NCBI RefSeq assembly: GCF_900156525.1
Contig: NZ_FTPS01000004.1
Location: 1-39,574 of the forward strand
Reading direction: 5' to 3'
Origin: Pontibaca methylaminivorans
GTDB taxonomy: Bacteria > Pseudomonadota > Alphaproteobacteria > Rhodobacterales > Rhodobacteraceae
DNA: 39,574 nt
The position numbers and the translations under genes are program-made. A model generated the notes under the pieces. It ran no database searches and was not told where the DNA came from. It was given only the letters and a program-made list of their open reading frames with translations. Below, piece by piece: positions 17,193 to 30,714 of the stretch. Numbering within the stretch: the stretch's first letter is position 1; every line of letters starts with the position of its first letter.

Positions 17193-18614
17193 ATGATCAC
17201 ACCGGTTCTATTGTGCGGCGGCTCGGGCACGCGGCTCTGGCCGCTGTCGCGCAAGAGCTATCCCAAGCAGTTCACGGCGCTCACCGGCGAGCAGAGCCTG
17301 TTCCAGGCCAGCGCCCTGCGGCTGTCGGGCGAGGGATACGCGCCGCCCCTGGTGCTGACCAATGCGGATTTCCGCTTCATCGTCACCGAACAGCTTGCCG
17401 CGGCCGGGGTCGAGCCGGGAGCGATCCTGATCGAGCCCGAAGGGCGCAACACCGCCCCCGCGGTGCTAGCCGCCGCGCTCTGGCTTGAACAGAGCGACCC
17501 CGAGGCGCTGATGCTGGTCGCGCCCTCGGATCATATGGTGCCCGACGAGGCGGCCTTCCGCGAAGCGGTTGGGGCCGGGGTCGGTGCCGCGCACGAGGGA
17601 CGGCTCGTCACCTTCGGCATCCACCCGACCCGCCCCGAGACCGGCTATGGCTATCTGGAACTTGACGGGGCTCCGGGCGACGGTCCGCCCGAAACGCTGC
17701 CGCTGCGCCGCTTCGTGGAAAAGCCCAATGCCGTGCGCGCCGGGGAGATGCTTGCCGCGGGGAACTATCTCTGGAATGCTGGGATCTTCCTGTTCTCGGT
17801 GCGGGCGATTCTGGATGCCTTCCGCGCTCATGCGCCGGACCTGATCGCCTCGGTTTCCGAGGCGCTAAAAACGGCGCGCCCCGACCTCGGCTTCCTGCGG
17901 CTCGCTCCCGAGTCATGGTCGCGGGTCAGCGATATCTCGATCGACTACGCAGTGATGGAGCGGACCGAGAATCTTGCCGTGGTGCCCTTTGCTGTCGGCT
18001 GGTCGGATCTCGGCGACTGGAATTCGGTCTGGCGGGAATCGCCGCGCGATGAAACGGGTGTTGCGCTTTCGGGGGCGGCGACGGCGATCGACTGCGAGGA
18101 TACGCTCCTGCGCAGCGAGGGCGAGCGGCTGGAGCTTGTCGGGCTCGGGCTGCGCAACATCGTCGCCGTGGCCATGCCCGATGCGGTGCTGGTGGCCGAT
18201 GCCTCGCGGGCACAGGACGTGAAACAGGTGGTGGCGGCGCTCAAGGCCAAACAGGCCCCCGCGGCCGAGCGCTTCCCCCGCGATCACCGCCCCTGGGGCT
18301 GGTTCGAGAGCCTCGCGCTCGGCGACCGTTTCCAGGTCAAGCGCATCGTCGTCCACCCGGGCGCGGCGCTGTCGCTGCAAAGCCACCACCACCGCTCGGA
18401 ACACTGGATTGTGGTGCAGGGCACGGCGCGAGTCACGGTGGATGACAAAGTCTCACTCGTGAGCGAAAATGAATCCGTCTATGTGCCCCTCGGGGCCGTG
18501 CACCGGATGGAAAACCCCGGCAAGCTGCCGATGGTCCTGATCGAGGTGCAGACCGGATCCTATCTCGGCGAGGACGACATCATCCGCTACGAGGATGTCT
18601 ATGCCCGCGGTTGA
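17193..18614 (+). CDS. manC: Mannose-1-phosphate guanylyltransferase / mannose-6-phosphate isomerase
   Basis: A 473-residue bifunctional type II enzyme making GDP-mannose. The nucleotidyltransferase domain (residues about 3-290) has LCGGSGTRLWPLSRKSYPKQ at its start, EPEGRNTAPAV, APSDHMV, FVEKPNA and WNAGIFLF. The C-terminal cupin isomerase domain (about 320-470) has RPWGWFESL, the metal-binding LQSHHHRSEHW, YVPLGAVHRMENP and a normal end. ATG 17193 follows GGGAGG. Upstream the frame stays open to 16962 and reads protein-like text (FLLEAERRVAYVGKLVQDAD) that is not part of the enzyme and may be a remnant of a lost gene between glf and manC. Confidence 0.95.
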   Translation: MITPVLLCGGSGTRLWPLSRKSYPKQFTALTGEQSLFQASALRLSGEGYAPPLVLTNADFRFIVTEQLAAAGVEPGAILIEPEGRNTAPAVLAAALWLEQSDPEALMLVAPSDHMVPDEAAFREAVGAGVGAAHEGRLVTFGIHPTRPETGYGYLELDGAPGDGPPETLPLRRFVEKPNAVRAGEMLAAGNYLWNAGIFLFSVRAILDAFRAHAPDLIASVSEALKTARPDLGFLRLAPESWSRVSDISIDYAVMERTENLAVVPFAVGWSDLGDWNSVWRESPRDETGVALSGAATAIDCEDTLLRSEGERLELVGLGLRNIVAVAMPDAVLVADASRAQDVKQVVAALKAKQAPAAERFPRDHRPWGWFESLALGDRFQVKRIVVHPGAALSLQSHHHRSEHWIVVQGTARVTVDDKVSLVSENESVYVPLGAVHRMENPGKLPMVLIEVQTGSYLGEDDIIRYEDVYARG

Positions 18615-21329
<2,715 letters not shown>

Positions 21330-21422
21330 TGTGACGGGCGGCACGGCGGCCTGACAGACGGCCCGCGGCCGGAGCGGCGCAGAAGCCGCCCCGGCCTACC
21401 CCGTGGACCCGGGCCGCCGGCC

Positions 21423-21519
21423 GCCCTGCCGGTTCTCCGGCAGGCGGCGCACCCGCCCGTCACACCCGCCGGCATGCCCGGCACAACCCGAAACCGAAGG
21501 GGCGCAGCCCGCGCCCCTT
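21423..21519 (+). other. Intercistronic hairpins between dmd and the gcvT-like gene
   Basis: The 219-bp gap contains CTGCCGG-TTCT-CCGGCAG (about 21426-21443) and a perfect 9-bp stem AAGGGGCGC-AGCCC-GCGCCCCTT (21497-21519), with no T-run after either. A longer-range pair GTGACGGGCG / CGCCCGTCAC (21331-21340 and 21454-21463) could enclose the first. They look more like mRNA processing or stability elements than intrinsic terminators. Confidence 0.5.
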
Positions 21520-21548
21520 CCCGTCAACAACCGAAAAGGAAGTGAAGA

Positions 21549-22643
21549 ATGGTAGAACGCGTTTCCGCACTCAAGGAAGAGCACGAAAAGCTCGGCGCAG
21601 AGTTCGCAGAGTGGAATGGCATGAACGTGGCCGCCACCTATGCCGGCAGCACGATCGAGCAGGATCACGACGCCACCCGCGATGCCGCCGGCCTGTTTGA
21701 CCTGACCGCCTTCCGGAAGCTCTGGATCAAGGGCGCCGATGCGCGCGAGGTCGTGAACCGGACCGTTTCCCGCGATATCTCGAAGCTCAAGCCGGGCCGC
21801 GCCATGTACACGCTGGTGCTGAACGACACCGGCGGCGTCTGCGACGACGGGATCGTCTCCTGCTTCGCCGAGGACAAGTTCCTCTGGGTCATCGGCACCG
21901 GCACCAGCGGCGACCGTTTCGCCGAATCCGCCCAGGGCAAGGATGTCACGCTGGAGTGGGACAACGAAGTCCAGGTCATGTCGCTGCAGGGCCCCAAGGC
22001 GATCGACGTCCTCGCCCCCAATGTCGAGGGCACCGACCTGCGCGAGCTGAAGTTCTTCAGCCACACCGACGCCAAGCTGTTCGGCCGCGACGTGCATATC
22101 TCGCGCACCGGCTATTCCGGCGAGCGCGGCTATGAAATCTATGCCAAGCCGGCCGATGCGCCGCATCTGTGGAACAAGATCCTTGAGGCCGGCAAATCCG
22201 AGGGTGTCATCCCCGCCAGCTTCAACTCGCTCAACCCGATCCGGGTCGAGGCCGGCCTGCTGTTCTATCCGTTCGACGTCAGCCCGGACAACACTCCCTG
22301 GGAGGTCGGCGCCGGTTTCCTCGTCAACAAGGACAAGGGCGACTTCCTTGGCCGCGACGCGGCTCTGGCCAAGGAAGGCAAGGAACGCTTCATCCTGCGC
22401 GGCATCGCCACGGATGCAGATGCGGCCCTCTGGGAAGGCGGCGAGGAGCTGACCAAGGACGGCAAGAAGGTCGGCGAGGTCAATGTGGGCGATTATTCGC
22501 ACCGCATGAAGAAGGCCCTGGCCTATGTCTTCGTCGATCCCGACATCACCGAGGGCACCAAGGTGACGGTCGGCGACAAGGAAGTCACGGTCGAGAACCT
22601 GCCGTTCTACGACAAGAACAAGGAGCGCCCGCGCGCTTCCTGA
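21549..22643 (+). CDS. GcvT-family tetrahydrofolate-dependent aminomethyltransferase-like protein
   Basis: A 364-residue stand-alone GcvT-fold protein. Visible family features are AATYAGSTIEQDHDATRDAA and LFDLTAFRKLWIKG at the N-terminus, GGVCDDGIVSCFAED (the Asp pair in the active-site strand), LQGPKAIDVLAPN, RTGYSGERGYEIYAKP, NPIRVEAGLLFYPFD (end of the GCV_T domain) and the C-terminal barrel KRFILRG-like segment. Located between two N-demethylating dehydrogenases, it most likely traps the released C1 unit on tetrahydrofolate as methylene-THF, as the GcvT-like domain of dimethylglycine dehydrogenase does. A glycine cleavage role is unlikely because gcvH and gcvP are absent. AAAGGAAGTGAAGA precedes the ATG. 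Confidence 0.85.
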   Translation: MVERVSALKEEHEKLGAEFAEWNGMNVAATYAGSTIEQDHDATRDAAGLFDLTAFRKLWIKGADAREVVNRTVSRDISKLKPGRAMYTLVLNDTGGVCDDGIVSCFAEDKFLWVIGTGTSGDRFAESAQGKDVTLEWDNEVQVMSLQGPKAIDVLAPNVEGTDLRELKFFSHTDAKLFGRDVHISRTGYSGERGYEIYAKPADAPHLWNKILEAGKSEGVIPASFNSLNPIRVEAGLLFYPFDVSPDNTPWEVGAGFLVNKDKGDFLGRDAALAKEGKERFILRGIATDADAALWEGGEELTKDGKKVGEVNVGDYSHRMKKALAYVFVDPDITEGTKVTVGDKEVTVENLPFYDKNKERPRAS

Positions 22644-22662
22644 CGAAGACCCGGGCGCCGGC

Positions 22663-22681
22663 GGGCCGCCCCGCGCGGCCC
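22663..22681 (+). other. Intercistronic hairpin after the gcvT-like gene
   Basis: A perfect GGGCCGC-CCCGC-GCGGCCC stem-loop 20 bp after the stop, without a T-run. It repeats the pattern seen after dmd, tmd and etfA. Confidence 0.45.
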
Positions 22682-22747
22682 TGGCCTGCGCCCCGGTTCC
22701 CCTGCGTCACCTGCGCCTTTGCGCGAGGGTGGAAAGGGGGATATTGA

Positions 22748-25003
<2,256 letters not shown>

Positions 25004-25018
25004 CCCGAGCCGTCACCC

Positions 25019-25050
25019 GGACGGCCGCGCGTTGACCTGCGCGGCCGTCC
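25019..25050 (+). other. Strong GC hairpin between tmd and the oxidoreductase gene
   Basis: GGACGGCCGCG (25019-25029) and CGCGGCCGTCC (25040-25050) form a perfect 11-bp stem with a 10-nt loop, starting 15 bp after the tmd stop. TGCTTG follows and not a T-run, so partial termination or 3'-end protection of the dmd-gcvT-tmd message is more likely than a full stop. Confidence 0.55.
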
Positions 25051-25128
25051 TGCTTGAACAATGCCGAATGCGAATGATCCCTGTGCGCCCTGACCGGCGC
25101 CGGGGATGAATATACGAGGACCGAGCCG

Positions 25129-27282
25129 ATGATCTCTCCCGAAACCGATCCGAGGGACGTGACACGCATTCTCTTCCAGGACTTTCCGACCTGGATGCTT
25201 GTCGTGTTCTATGCTGTCGCCATCGTCGCGATCGCCGTCTTTCTCTACGGGGTCTGGCAGCAGATCCGCAAATACCGCCGCGGGGTGCGCTCGGGAGCCT
25301 GGGCGCCCTTCTGGTCCCGCTTCGGCACGATGTGGGAGACGGTGCTGTCGCATCGCACCATCAAGCGCCGCGCCCGCAAGGCCGGAAGCATGCATGCCTG
25401 GATCTTCTACGGCTTCACGCTGCTGTTCATCGGCACCAGCACCATCACGCTCGACCAGGACATCACCGGGCCCTTCGGCATCCATTTCTGGTACGGCTGG
25501 TTCTATCTGGCCTTCGGGACGGTGATGGATCTGGCCGGAGTCGCGCTGATCGCCGGGCTGCTCTACATGATGTATCGCCGCAAGTGGCTGAAGCTGCCGC
25601 GGCTCGACTATACCCGCCCCGACCGCGATGCCAGCGACCCGGATTACGACCGCAGCGACTACCGGCGCGAGGACTGGGCCTTTCTCTGGACCCTGATCAT
25701 CATCGCGATCACCGGCTTCTTCCTCGAGGCGGCGCGGGTGGTCTGGCTGATGAACGACCCCGAGGTCTGGGCGGTGCGCTGGCATGCGCCGGTCGGCACG
25801 GCGCTGGCCTATGTGATGATGGGCCTCGGCCTCGGCCCCGAGGGGGGCGGGGTGATGCGCATGGGGCTCTGGTGGTTCCACGGGATACTCGCGCTCACCT
25901 TCATTGCGCTGGTTCCCTATACCAAGGTCAAGCATATCTTCACCGCCATGGGTTCGCTCATGGCGCGCGATCCCAAGGGCAAGCGCCGCATGCCGGAAAC
26001 GGATGTGGATGCCGACCGGATCGGCTTCAGCCGGCTCACCGATTTCAAGGACAAGCACCTTCTGCAGGCCGATGCCTGCACCAAATGCGGCCGATGCCAC
26101 GAGGCCTGCCCGGCCAATGCCGGCGGCTATCCGCTGTCGCCGCGCGACCTGGTGCTGTCCCTGCGCGAGATGGCCAATGACAAGCTTTCGGGCGCGACCA
26201 TGGAGCCGGAGATCCCCGCGATCGGCGAAGGCGTGAACCAGATCCGCCCGGAAACCGTCTGGGCCTGCCGCACCTGTGCCGCCTGTATCGAGATCTGCCC
26301 CGTGGGGGTTGAGCATCTGCCGATGATCGTCGAGATGCGCCGCGCCCTGATCGAATCGGGCGACTTCGACCCGATGCTGCAGAACACGCTCAAGAGCCTG
26401 CAGAAATCCGGCAACTCGCTCGGCGAGACCAAGCGCAAGCGGCCACGCTGGACCCGCAAGCTCGATTTTGAAATCAAGGACGCCCGCAAGGAGCCGGTCG
26501 ATGTGCTCTGGTATGTCGGCGACTATGCCTCGTTCGACCCGCGCTCGCAGAAGGTGACCCAGGCCTTTGCCCGCGTCCTGAACGCGGCCGGGGTCAGCTT
26601 CGGCATCCTCTACGAAGACGAGCAGACCGCCGGGAACGACGTGCGCCGCATCGGCGAGGAAGGGCTGTTCCAGATGCTGGCCGAGGCCAATATCGCGCTT
26701 CTGGACAGCTGCGAGTTCAAGTCGATCGTCACCACCGACCCGCATACCTACAACACGATCAAGAACGAATATCCCGAATTCGGCGGCGAATACGAGATCG
26801 AGCACGCAAGCTCGCTGCTCGAGCGGCTGATCCGCGAGGGCACGATTCCGCTGCCCAGGAATCTGGATTACCGCGTCACCTATCACGATCCCTGCCACCT
26901 CGGGCGCATCAACGACGGCACCGAGCCGCCGCGGCTGGTGATGAACCAGCTCGGGGTCGACCTGGTCGAACTGCCGCGCCACGGGCACAATTCGTTCTGC
27001 TGCGGGGCCGGGGGCGGCCGCATCTGGCTGCCCGATCCGCCCGAGCTGAAGAAACCGGCCGAGCTGCGCGCCGCCGAGGCGGCCGGGATCGGCGGGCTCG
27101 AGGTGCTGGTGGTGAACTGCCCGAAATGCCTCAACATGATGGAAGACGGGGTCAAGGGCACCGGCAACGAGGGCAACTTCCGCGTCATGGAACTGATCGA
27201 ACTGGTCGAGGAAGCCATGGGACTGGGTGAAGAGCCCGAGGCCGAAACCGCACCCGAACCGGAGCCCGTGGAACCGGCATGA
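25129..27282 (+). CDS. Membrane Fe-S ETF:quinone oxidoreductase (DgcB-like)
   Basis: A 717-residue membrane protein. The N-terminal half (to about residue 300) has roughly six hydrophobic segments like nitrate reductase gamma subunits (WMLVVFYAVAIVAIAVFLYG, AWIFYGFTLLFIGTSTIT, LIIIAITGFFLEAARVVW). Two 4Fe-4S motifs follow, CTKCGRCHEACP and CRTCAACIEICPVG. The C-terminal half has CCG-type cysteine domains (YHDPCHLGR, FCCGAGGGRIW, VNCPKCLNMM) as in heterodisulfide reductase HdrD and GlpC. This layout is that of DgcB from dimethylglycine catabolism, found beside TMADH-like enzymes and etfBA. The likely role is moving electrons from reduced ETF to quinone. The C-tail is acidic/proline-rich. ATG 25129 follows ACGAGGA, and the stop overlaps the next gene. 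Confidence 0.88.
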   Translation: MISPETDPRDVTRILFQDFPTWMLVVFYAVAIVAIAVFLYGVWQQIRKYRRGVRSGAWAPFWSRFGTMWETVLSHRTIKRRARKAGSMHAWIFYGFTLLFIGTSTITLDQDITGPFGIHFWYGWFYLAFGTVMDLAGVALIAGLLYMMYRRKWLKLPRLDYTRPDRDASDPDYDRSDYRREDWAFLWTLIIIAITGFFLEAARVVWLMNDPEVWAVRWHAPVGTALAYVMMGLGLGPEGGGVMRMGLWWFHGILALTFIALVPYTKVKHIFTAMGSLMARDPKGKRRMPETDVDADRIGFSRLTDFKDKHLLQADACTKCGRCHEACPANAGGYPLSPRDLVLSLREMANDKLSGATMEPEIPAIGEGVNQIRPETVWACRTCAACIEICPVGVEHLPMIVEMRRALIESGDFDPMLQNTLKSLQKSGNSLGETKRKRPRWTRKLDFEIKDARKEPVDVLWYVGDYASFDPRSQKVTQAFARVLNAAGVSFGILYEDEQTAGNDVRRIGEEGLFQMLAEANIALLDSCEFKSIVTTDPHTYNTIKNEYPEFGGEYEIEHASSLLERLIREGTIPLPRNLDYRVTYHDPCHLGRINDGTEPPRLVMNQLGVDLVELPRHGHNSFCCGAGGGRIWLPDPPELKKPAELRAAEAAGIGGLEVLVVNCPKCLNMMEDGVKGTGNEGNFRVMELIELVEEAMGLGEEPEAETAPEPEPVEPA

Positions 27283-28688
27283 GCGGACATTCCGCAGAAT
27301 CGACCCGGGGTGCGGCGACGGATTCCGTCGCCGCGCTGATTGCACGGCTGCTGGAGGCGGGCGATCCCTATGCCGCGCTCGGCGCCTGCACGCGGCTCGA
27401 TTCTGCGGAACTCGAGGAACTGGCGCTGGAGAACCGGCGCCAGCGGCTGGTGGTGGCGGCCGCGCCCTTCGTGCCGCCGCGGCTGCTCGAACGGCTGGCG
27501 CAAGCGGGCGACCCGGCCCTGACCCTGCGGCTGGCCAAGAACCCGGCCACGCCCGAGGCCGCGCTTGAGCGGCTGCTCGAGGGCGCGCCGCCCATGCGCG
27601 TGCGCCGCTATCTGGCCGCCCATCCCCGCGCCGGGGCGGAGATGCTGGCCCGGCTGGCGCAGGATCCCGACATTGATGTGCGCCGCGCGGTCGCGGGCAA
27701 TGCGCAGGCCCCGGCCGAAGTGATCGCCCGGCTGGCCGCCGAGGACGACACGGAAATCACCCGCGCCGCAGCGGCCGTGCCCGCAGCCGGCGCCGGGACG
27801 CTCGCGCGGCTCTGGGAGCGGGGCGAAATCTGGGTGCGGGCCGATGTGGTGGAACATCCGAACTGCCCCGCGGAACTGCTGGAGCAGGCCGCCGGCGCCG
27901 CCGACCCGCTGCTGCGGCGCAAATGCGCCGGCAACCCCGCCCTGCCCGAGGCGATGCTTCTGCGGCTGCTTGCCGACCCCGACGAACAGGTGCGCGGCGC
28001 GGCGGTGCGCAACCCCGCGATCTCGGAGCAGCAGCTTGACGACAGCGACGATCCTTCGGCGCGGGTGCGCCGCCTGTTCGCCCGCCGCTGCAGCCTGCCG
28101 CAGCCGCTGATCGCCCGTCTTGCGGCCGACAGCGACGCCTGGGTGCGGCGCTGGATCGCGCGCAACCGCGACCTGCCGCCCGCCCTGATCGAGACCCTGG
28201 GGGGGGATGCGGAAATGGCGGTGCGCCGCAGCGTGACGCGCAACCCCGCCACCCCCGGCCCGGTGCTGACCCGGCTTGCGGGGGATGCCGACCCCTGGGT
28301 GCGCGCCGGCGTGGCGCTGCGCGAGGATCTGCCCGACGAGGCGCTTGCGCTTCTGCTCGGACAGGCAGAAAACGACAGGGACCGGGATGTGCTGGGGGCG
28401 CTCGGGCGCAATCCCCGCACCCCGCCCGACCGTCTTGAGGTCATCGCCGCACATCCCGACAAGGATGTGCGCCGCGCGGTGGCCTTCAACCGGGCTGCGC
28501 CGGAGGCGGCGCTGACCCTTCTGGCAGCCGATGCCTATCCGCTGAACCGGGCGATCCTTGCCCGGCGCAGCGACCTGGCACGGCGGTTGAGCGAAAGCCT
28601 GCTGGACGATCCAGAGCCACAGGTGCGCTTTGCCGCCGCCGCGAATCTGGCGCGGGCTGCCGTCACCGAAACCCAAAGCTTTCAATAG
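27279..28688 (+). CDS. Leucine-rich-repeat-variant (LRV/HEAT-like) repeat protein of unknown role
   Basis: A 469-residue all-helical solenoid. From about residue 75 to 455 it consists of roughly 24-26-residue repeats with the pattern VRRx(A)hxRNPxhPxxhLxxLAxDxDxx, for instance LRRKCAGNPALPEAMLLRLL, VRRSVTRNPATPGPVLTRLA and VRRAVAFNRAAPEAALTLLA. This is the LRV repeat first described in an Azotobacter protein. The N-terminal cysteine cluster of that protein is not seen here; the few Cys residues are scattered. There is no signal peptide or membrane segment. ATG 27279 overlaps the oxidoreductase stop (ATGA), so the two are translationally coupled, and etfB starts 15 bp downstream. It may be an assembly factor or docking scaffold for the membrane oxidoreductase and ETF; this is inference from position. 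Confidence 0.85.
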   Translation: MSGHSAESTRGAATDSVAALIARLLEAGDPYAALGACTRLDSAELEELALENRRQRLVVAAAPFVPPRLLERLAQAGDPALTLRLAKNPATPEAALERLLEGAPPMRVRRYLAAHPRAGAEMLARLAQDPDIDVRRAVAGNAQAPAEVIARLAAEDDTEITRAAAAVPAAGAGTLARLWERGEIWVRADVVEHPNCPAELLEQAAGAADPLLRRKCAGNPALPEAMLLRLLADPDEQVRGAAVRNPAISEQQLDDSDDPSARVRRLFARRCSLPQPLIARLAADSDAWVRRWIARNRDLPPALIETLGGDAEMAVRRSVTRNPATPGPVLTRLAGDADPWVRAGVALREDLPDEALALLLGQAENDRDRDVLGALGRNPRTPPDRLEVIAAHPDKDVRRAVAFNRAAPEAALTLLAADAYPLNRAILARRSDLARRLSESLLDDPEPQVRFAAAANLARAAVTETQSFQ

Positions 28689-28703
28689 GAGTGGAACGCC
28701 AAA

Positions 28704-29486
28704 ATGAAGATACTGGTGCCGGTAAAACAGGTCGCCGCTCTCGATGACGAATTCGAGATGCGCGATGACGGGCGCGACGTCGACGAGGATTTCTTCGAGA
28801 CGGACCTGAACGAATTCGACCATTACTCGGTCGAGGAAGCGCTGCTGATCAAGGAAGCCGCCGGCGACGAGCCTGAAGTGGTGGTCGTGACCATCGGCAA
28901 CGAGGACACCGACGATGCGCTGCGCACGGCCCTGGCCAAGGGCGCCGATCGCGGCATCCGCGTCTGGGACGATGCGCTCGAGAATGCCGACAGCGTCACC
29001 GTCGCCAAGGTCCTGGCCAAGGTGGTCGAGAAGGAAAAGCCCGACATGGTCTTTACCGGGGCGCAGTCGGCCGACTTTTCGTCCGCGGTGACGGGGATGG
29101 CGCTGGCCGGCATTCTCGGCTGGCCCCATGCCGCCGTGGTCAACAAGCTCGACTACAAGCCGGGCGCGGACCGCGCGACCCTGCACCGCGAGCTCGAGGG
29201 CGGGCTGGAAGAGATCATGACCGTGCGCTGCCCGGCCGTGCTGTCGATCCAGCTCGGCATCAACGAGCCGCGCTATGCCTCGCTCCGGGGCATCAAGCAG
29301 GCGCAGCAGAAGCAGGTCGATGAACTGTCGCTGGACGATCTCGGGCTCGACGAGGGCTCGGTGGCCCCGGCGTCGAACGTGCGGCGCATGTATGTGCCGG
29401 AAAAGGGCCAGGCCGAGCTGATCGAGGGAACGCCCGCCGAACAGGCCGCACGGCTTGCCGAAATCATCAAGGAACTCCGGGGGTAA
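28704..29486 (+). CDS. etfB: Electron transfer flavoprotein beta subunit
   Basis: A 260-residue ETF beta subunit (AMP-binding small subunit). The start MKILVPVKQVAALDDEFEMR is typical, followed by NEFDHYSVEEALLIKEA, VVTIGNEDTDDALRTALAKG, FTGAQSADFSSAVTGMALAG, LGWPHAAVVNKLDY and LEIMTVRCPAVLSIQLG-like text (EEIMTVRCPAVLSIQLGINE). It is closer in pattern to the methylotroph W3A1 ETF that serves TMADH than to the fatty-acid type. It pairs with EtfA to shuttle electrons from both dehydrogenases to the membrane oxidoreductase. The ribosome site AGGAG lies before ATG 28704; etfA starts 3 bp after the stop. Confidence 0.95.
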   Translation: MKILVPVKQVAALDDEFEMRDDGRDVDEDFFETDLNEFDHYSVEEALLIKEAAGDEPEVVVVTIGNEDTDDALRTALAKGADRGIRVWDDALENADSVTVAKVLAKVVEKEKPDMVFTGAQSADFSSAVTGMALAGILGWPHAAVVNKLDYKPGADRATLHRELEGGLEEIMTVRCPAVLSIQLGINEPRYASLRGIKQAQQKQVDELSLDDLGLDEGSVAPASNVRRMYVPEKGQAELIEGTPAEQAARLAEIIKELRG

Positions 29487-29489
29487 CTC

Positions 29490-30443
29490 ATGGCAAATCT
29501 GATCGTTATTGCGGAACAGCGCGACGGCGCACTGCGCGAGACCACGCTCGAGGCCATCGCCGGTCTGAAAAGCATCAAGCAGGACGGGGACGAACTTGCC
29601 GTCGCCATCGTTGCCGGCGACCCGCAGGCCCATGTGCAGGCGCTTTCGGTCGAGGGCGTGGACGAGGTGATCGCCGTCAAGGCCAGCGACGATTTCCAGC
29701 CCGACCAGCTCGAGGCGGTGATCGCGGCCCTCGGACAGGAGCGCAAGCCGCGCGTGATCGCCGCGGCCCACGGGGTCGATGCCTGGTCCTATATCCCGGC
29801 GGCGGCGGTCAAGCTCGACAGCGGCCTGGCCACCGACGTGATGAAGCTCGCGCTCGATGGCGATGACCTGGTCGCGACCCGTGCCGGCTATGCCGAAAAG
29901 GTGCTGGTCGATCTCGACTTTCCGGGCAAGGACACCGTGCTGCTGACGATTCGCGGCGGCACCTTCGAGCCGGCCGGCGGCTCGGGCTCGCCCAAAGTGA
30001 CCGAGATGAACGCGCCCGAAACCGATGTGGCCACCACCCACGAGGGCTGGCAGCCGCCCGCCGATTCCGGCGGCATCGACATTCCGGGTTCGGAATTCAT
30101 CATGTCGATCGGCCGCGGCGTGGCCGACGAGGCCAATGTCGAGCAGTTCCTCGAACTGGCCGAATCCATGGGAGCGACGCTCGGCTGTTCGCGCCCGATC
30201 GCCGACAACGGCTGGCTGCCCAAGGCCCGCCAGGTCGGCCAGTCGGGCCAGCTTGCGGCAAGCTGCAAGCTTTATGTCGCCATGGGGATCTCGGGCTCGG
30301 TGCAGCACCAGTGGGGCATGAAGCATGTCGAGAACATCGTCGCGGTGAACACCGATCCGGAGGCGTCGATCTTCTCGATCGCCCGCTACGGCATCGTCGG
30401 CGACATGTTCGAGATTGCGGAAGAGCTCGAAAACCACTTTTAA
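29490..30443 (+). CDS. etfA: Electron transfer flavoprotein alpha subunit
   Basis: A 317-residue FAD-carrying subunit. The N-terminal domain (ANLIVIAEQRDGALRETTLE) is followed by the C-terminal FAD domain with FIMSIGRGVADEANVEQFLE, LGCSRPIADNGWLPKARQVG, QSGQLAASCKLYVAMGISGS, QHQWGMKHVENIVAVNTDPE and IFSIARYGIVGDMFEIAEEL. The conserved Arg/Ser/Gln/His contacts to FAD are present. The length is normal. It is separated by 3 bp from etfB and completes the electron-transfer set of the operon. A GC hairpin follows the stop. Confidence 0.95.
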   Translation: MANLIVIAEQRDGALRETTLEAIAGLKSIKQDGDELAVAIVAGDPQAHVQALSVEGVDEVIAVKASDDFQPDQLEAVIAALGQERKPRVIAAAHGVDAWSYIPAAAVKLDSGLATDVMKLALDGDDLVATRAGYAEKVLVDLDFPGKDTVLLTIRGGTFEPAGGSGSPKVTEMNAPETDVATTHEGWQPPADSGGIDIPGSEFIMSIGRGVADEANVEQFLELAESMGATLGCSRPIADNGWLPKARQVGQSGQLAASCKLYVAMGISGSVQHQWGMKHVENIVAVNTDPEASIFSIARYGIVGDMFEIAEELENHF

Positions 30444-30454
30444 TTGCAAACGGA

Positions 30455-30476
30455 GGGGCCGCGGCAAGGCGGCCCC
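30455..30476 (+). terminator. Hairpin after etfA (terminator or attenuator)
   Basis: GGGGCCGC-GGCAAG-GCGGCCCC is a perfect 8-bp stem 11 bp after the etfA stop, followed by TTCCCC. The weak T-run suggests incomplete termination, so the permease gene could be read both from the operon and from its own promoter. Confidence 0.5.
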
Positions 30477-30603
30477 TTCCCCGGAAGGACCAGGGGGAGG
30501 GCGCAGCGAATGGAATTCGCCCCGCGCGGAACAGGAGACCGGAGAGAACCGCCCGCCACAGGGACGGATCCGTTCCGGCCTGAAAACCTGCACCGCGGTT
30601 GCC

Positions 30604-30685
30604 TTGACGGATTGCATGCAATGTCCGGCACGATACAAGAAAACGACCGGCCCCGGGGAGACCGGCCCCGGCATGACCATGCCGG
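30604..30685 (+). promoter_or_regulatory. Possible promoter/operator before the APC permease
   Basis: A TTGACG -35-like hexamer (30604-30609) is followed immediately by a perfect 12-bp palindrome ATTGCATGCAAT (30611-30622), a good operator shape; the -10 is unclear (CGATAC at 30631 is too far for a strong promoter). A second perfect hairpin CCGGCATG-AC-CATGCCGG lies at 30668-30685, shortly before the AGGGAG ribosome site and ATG 30715, and could mask or regulate translation. Confidence 0.35.
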
Positions 30686-30714
30686 CATTCTAACGATAAC
30701 AGGGAGTTATAGGG

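Noticed and set aside
27279-28688. Idea that the LRV repeats are a CRISPR-like or tandem DNA repeat
   Set aside because: The periodicity is at protein level with diverged DNA; unit lengths vary and no identical spacers or repeats exist.
26883-30680. 1265-codon open frame on the minus strand spanning the LRV and etf genes
   Set aside because: It crosses several clear plus-strand genes and their gaps; its repetitive character mirrors the LRV repeats in antisense.
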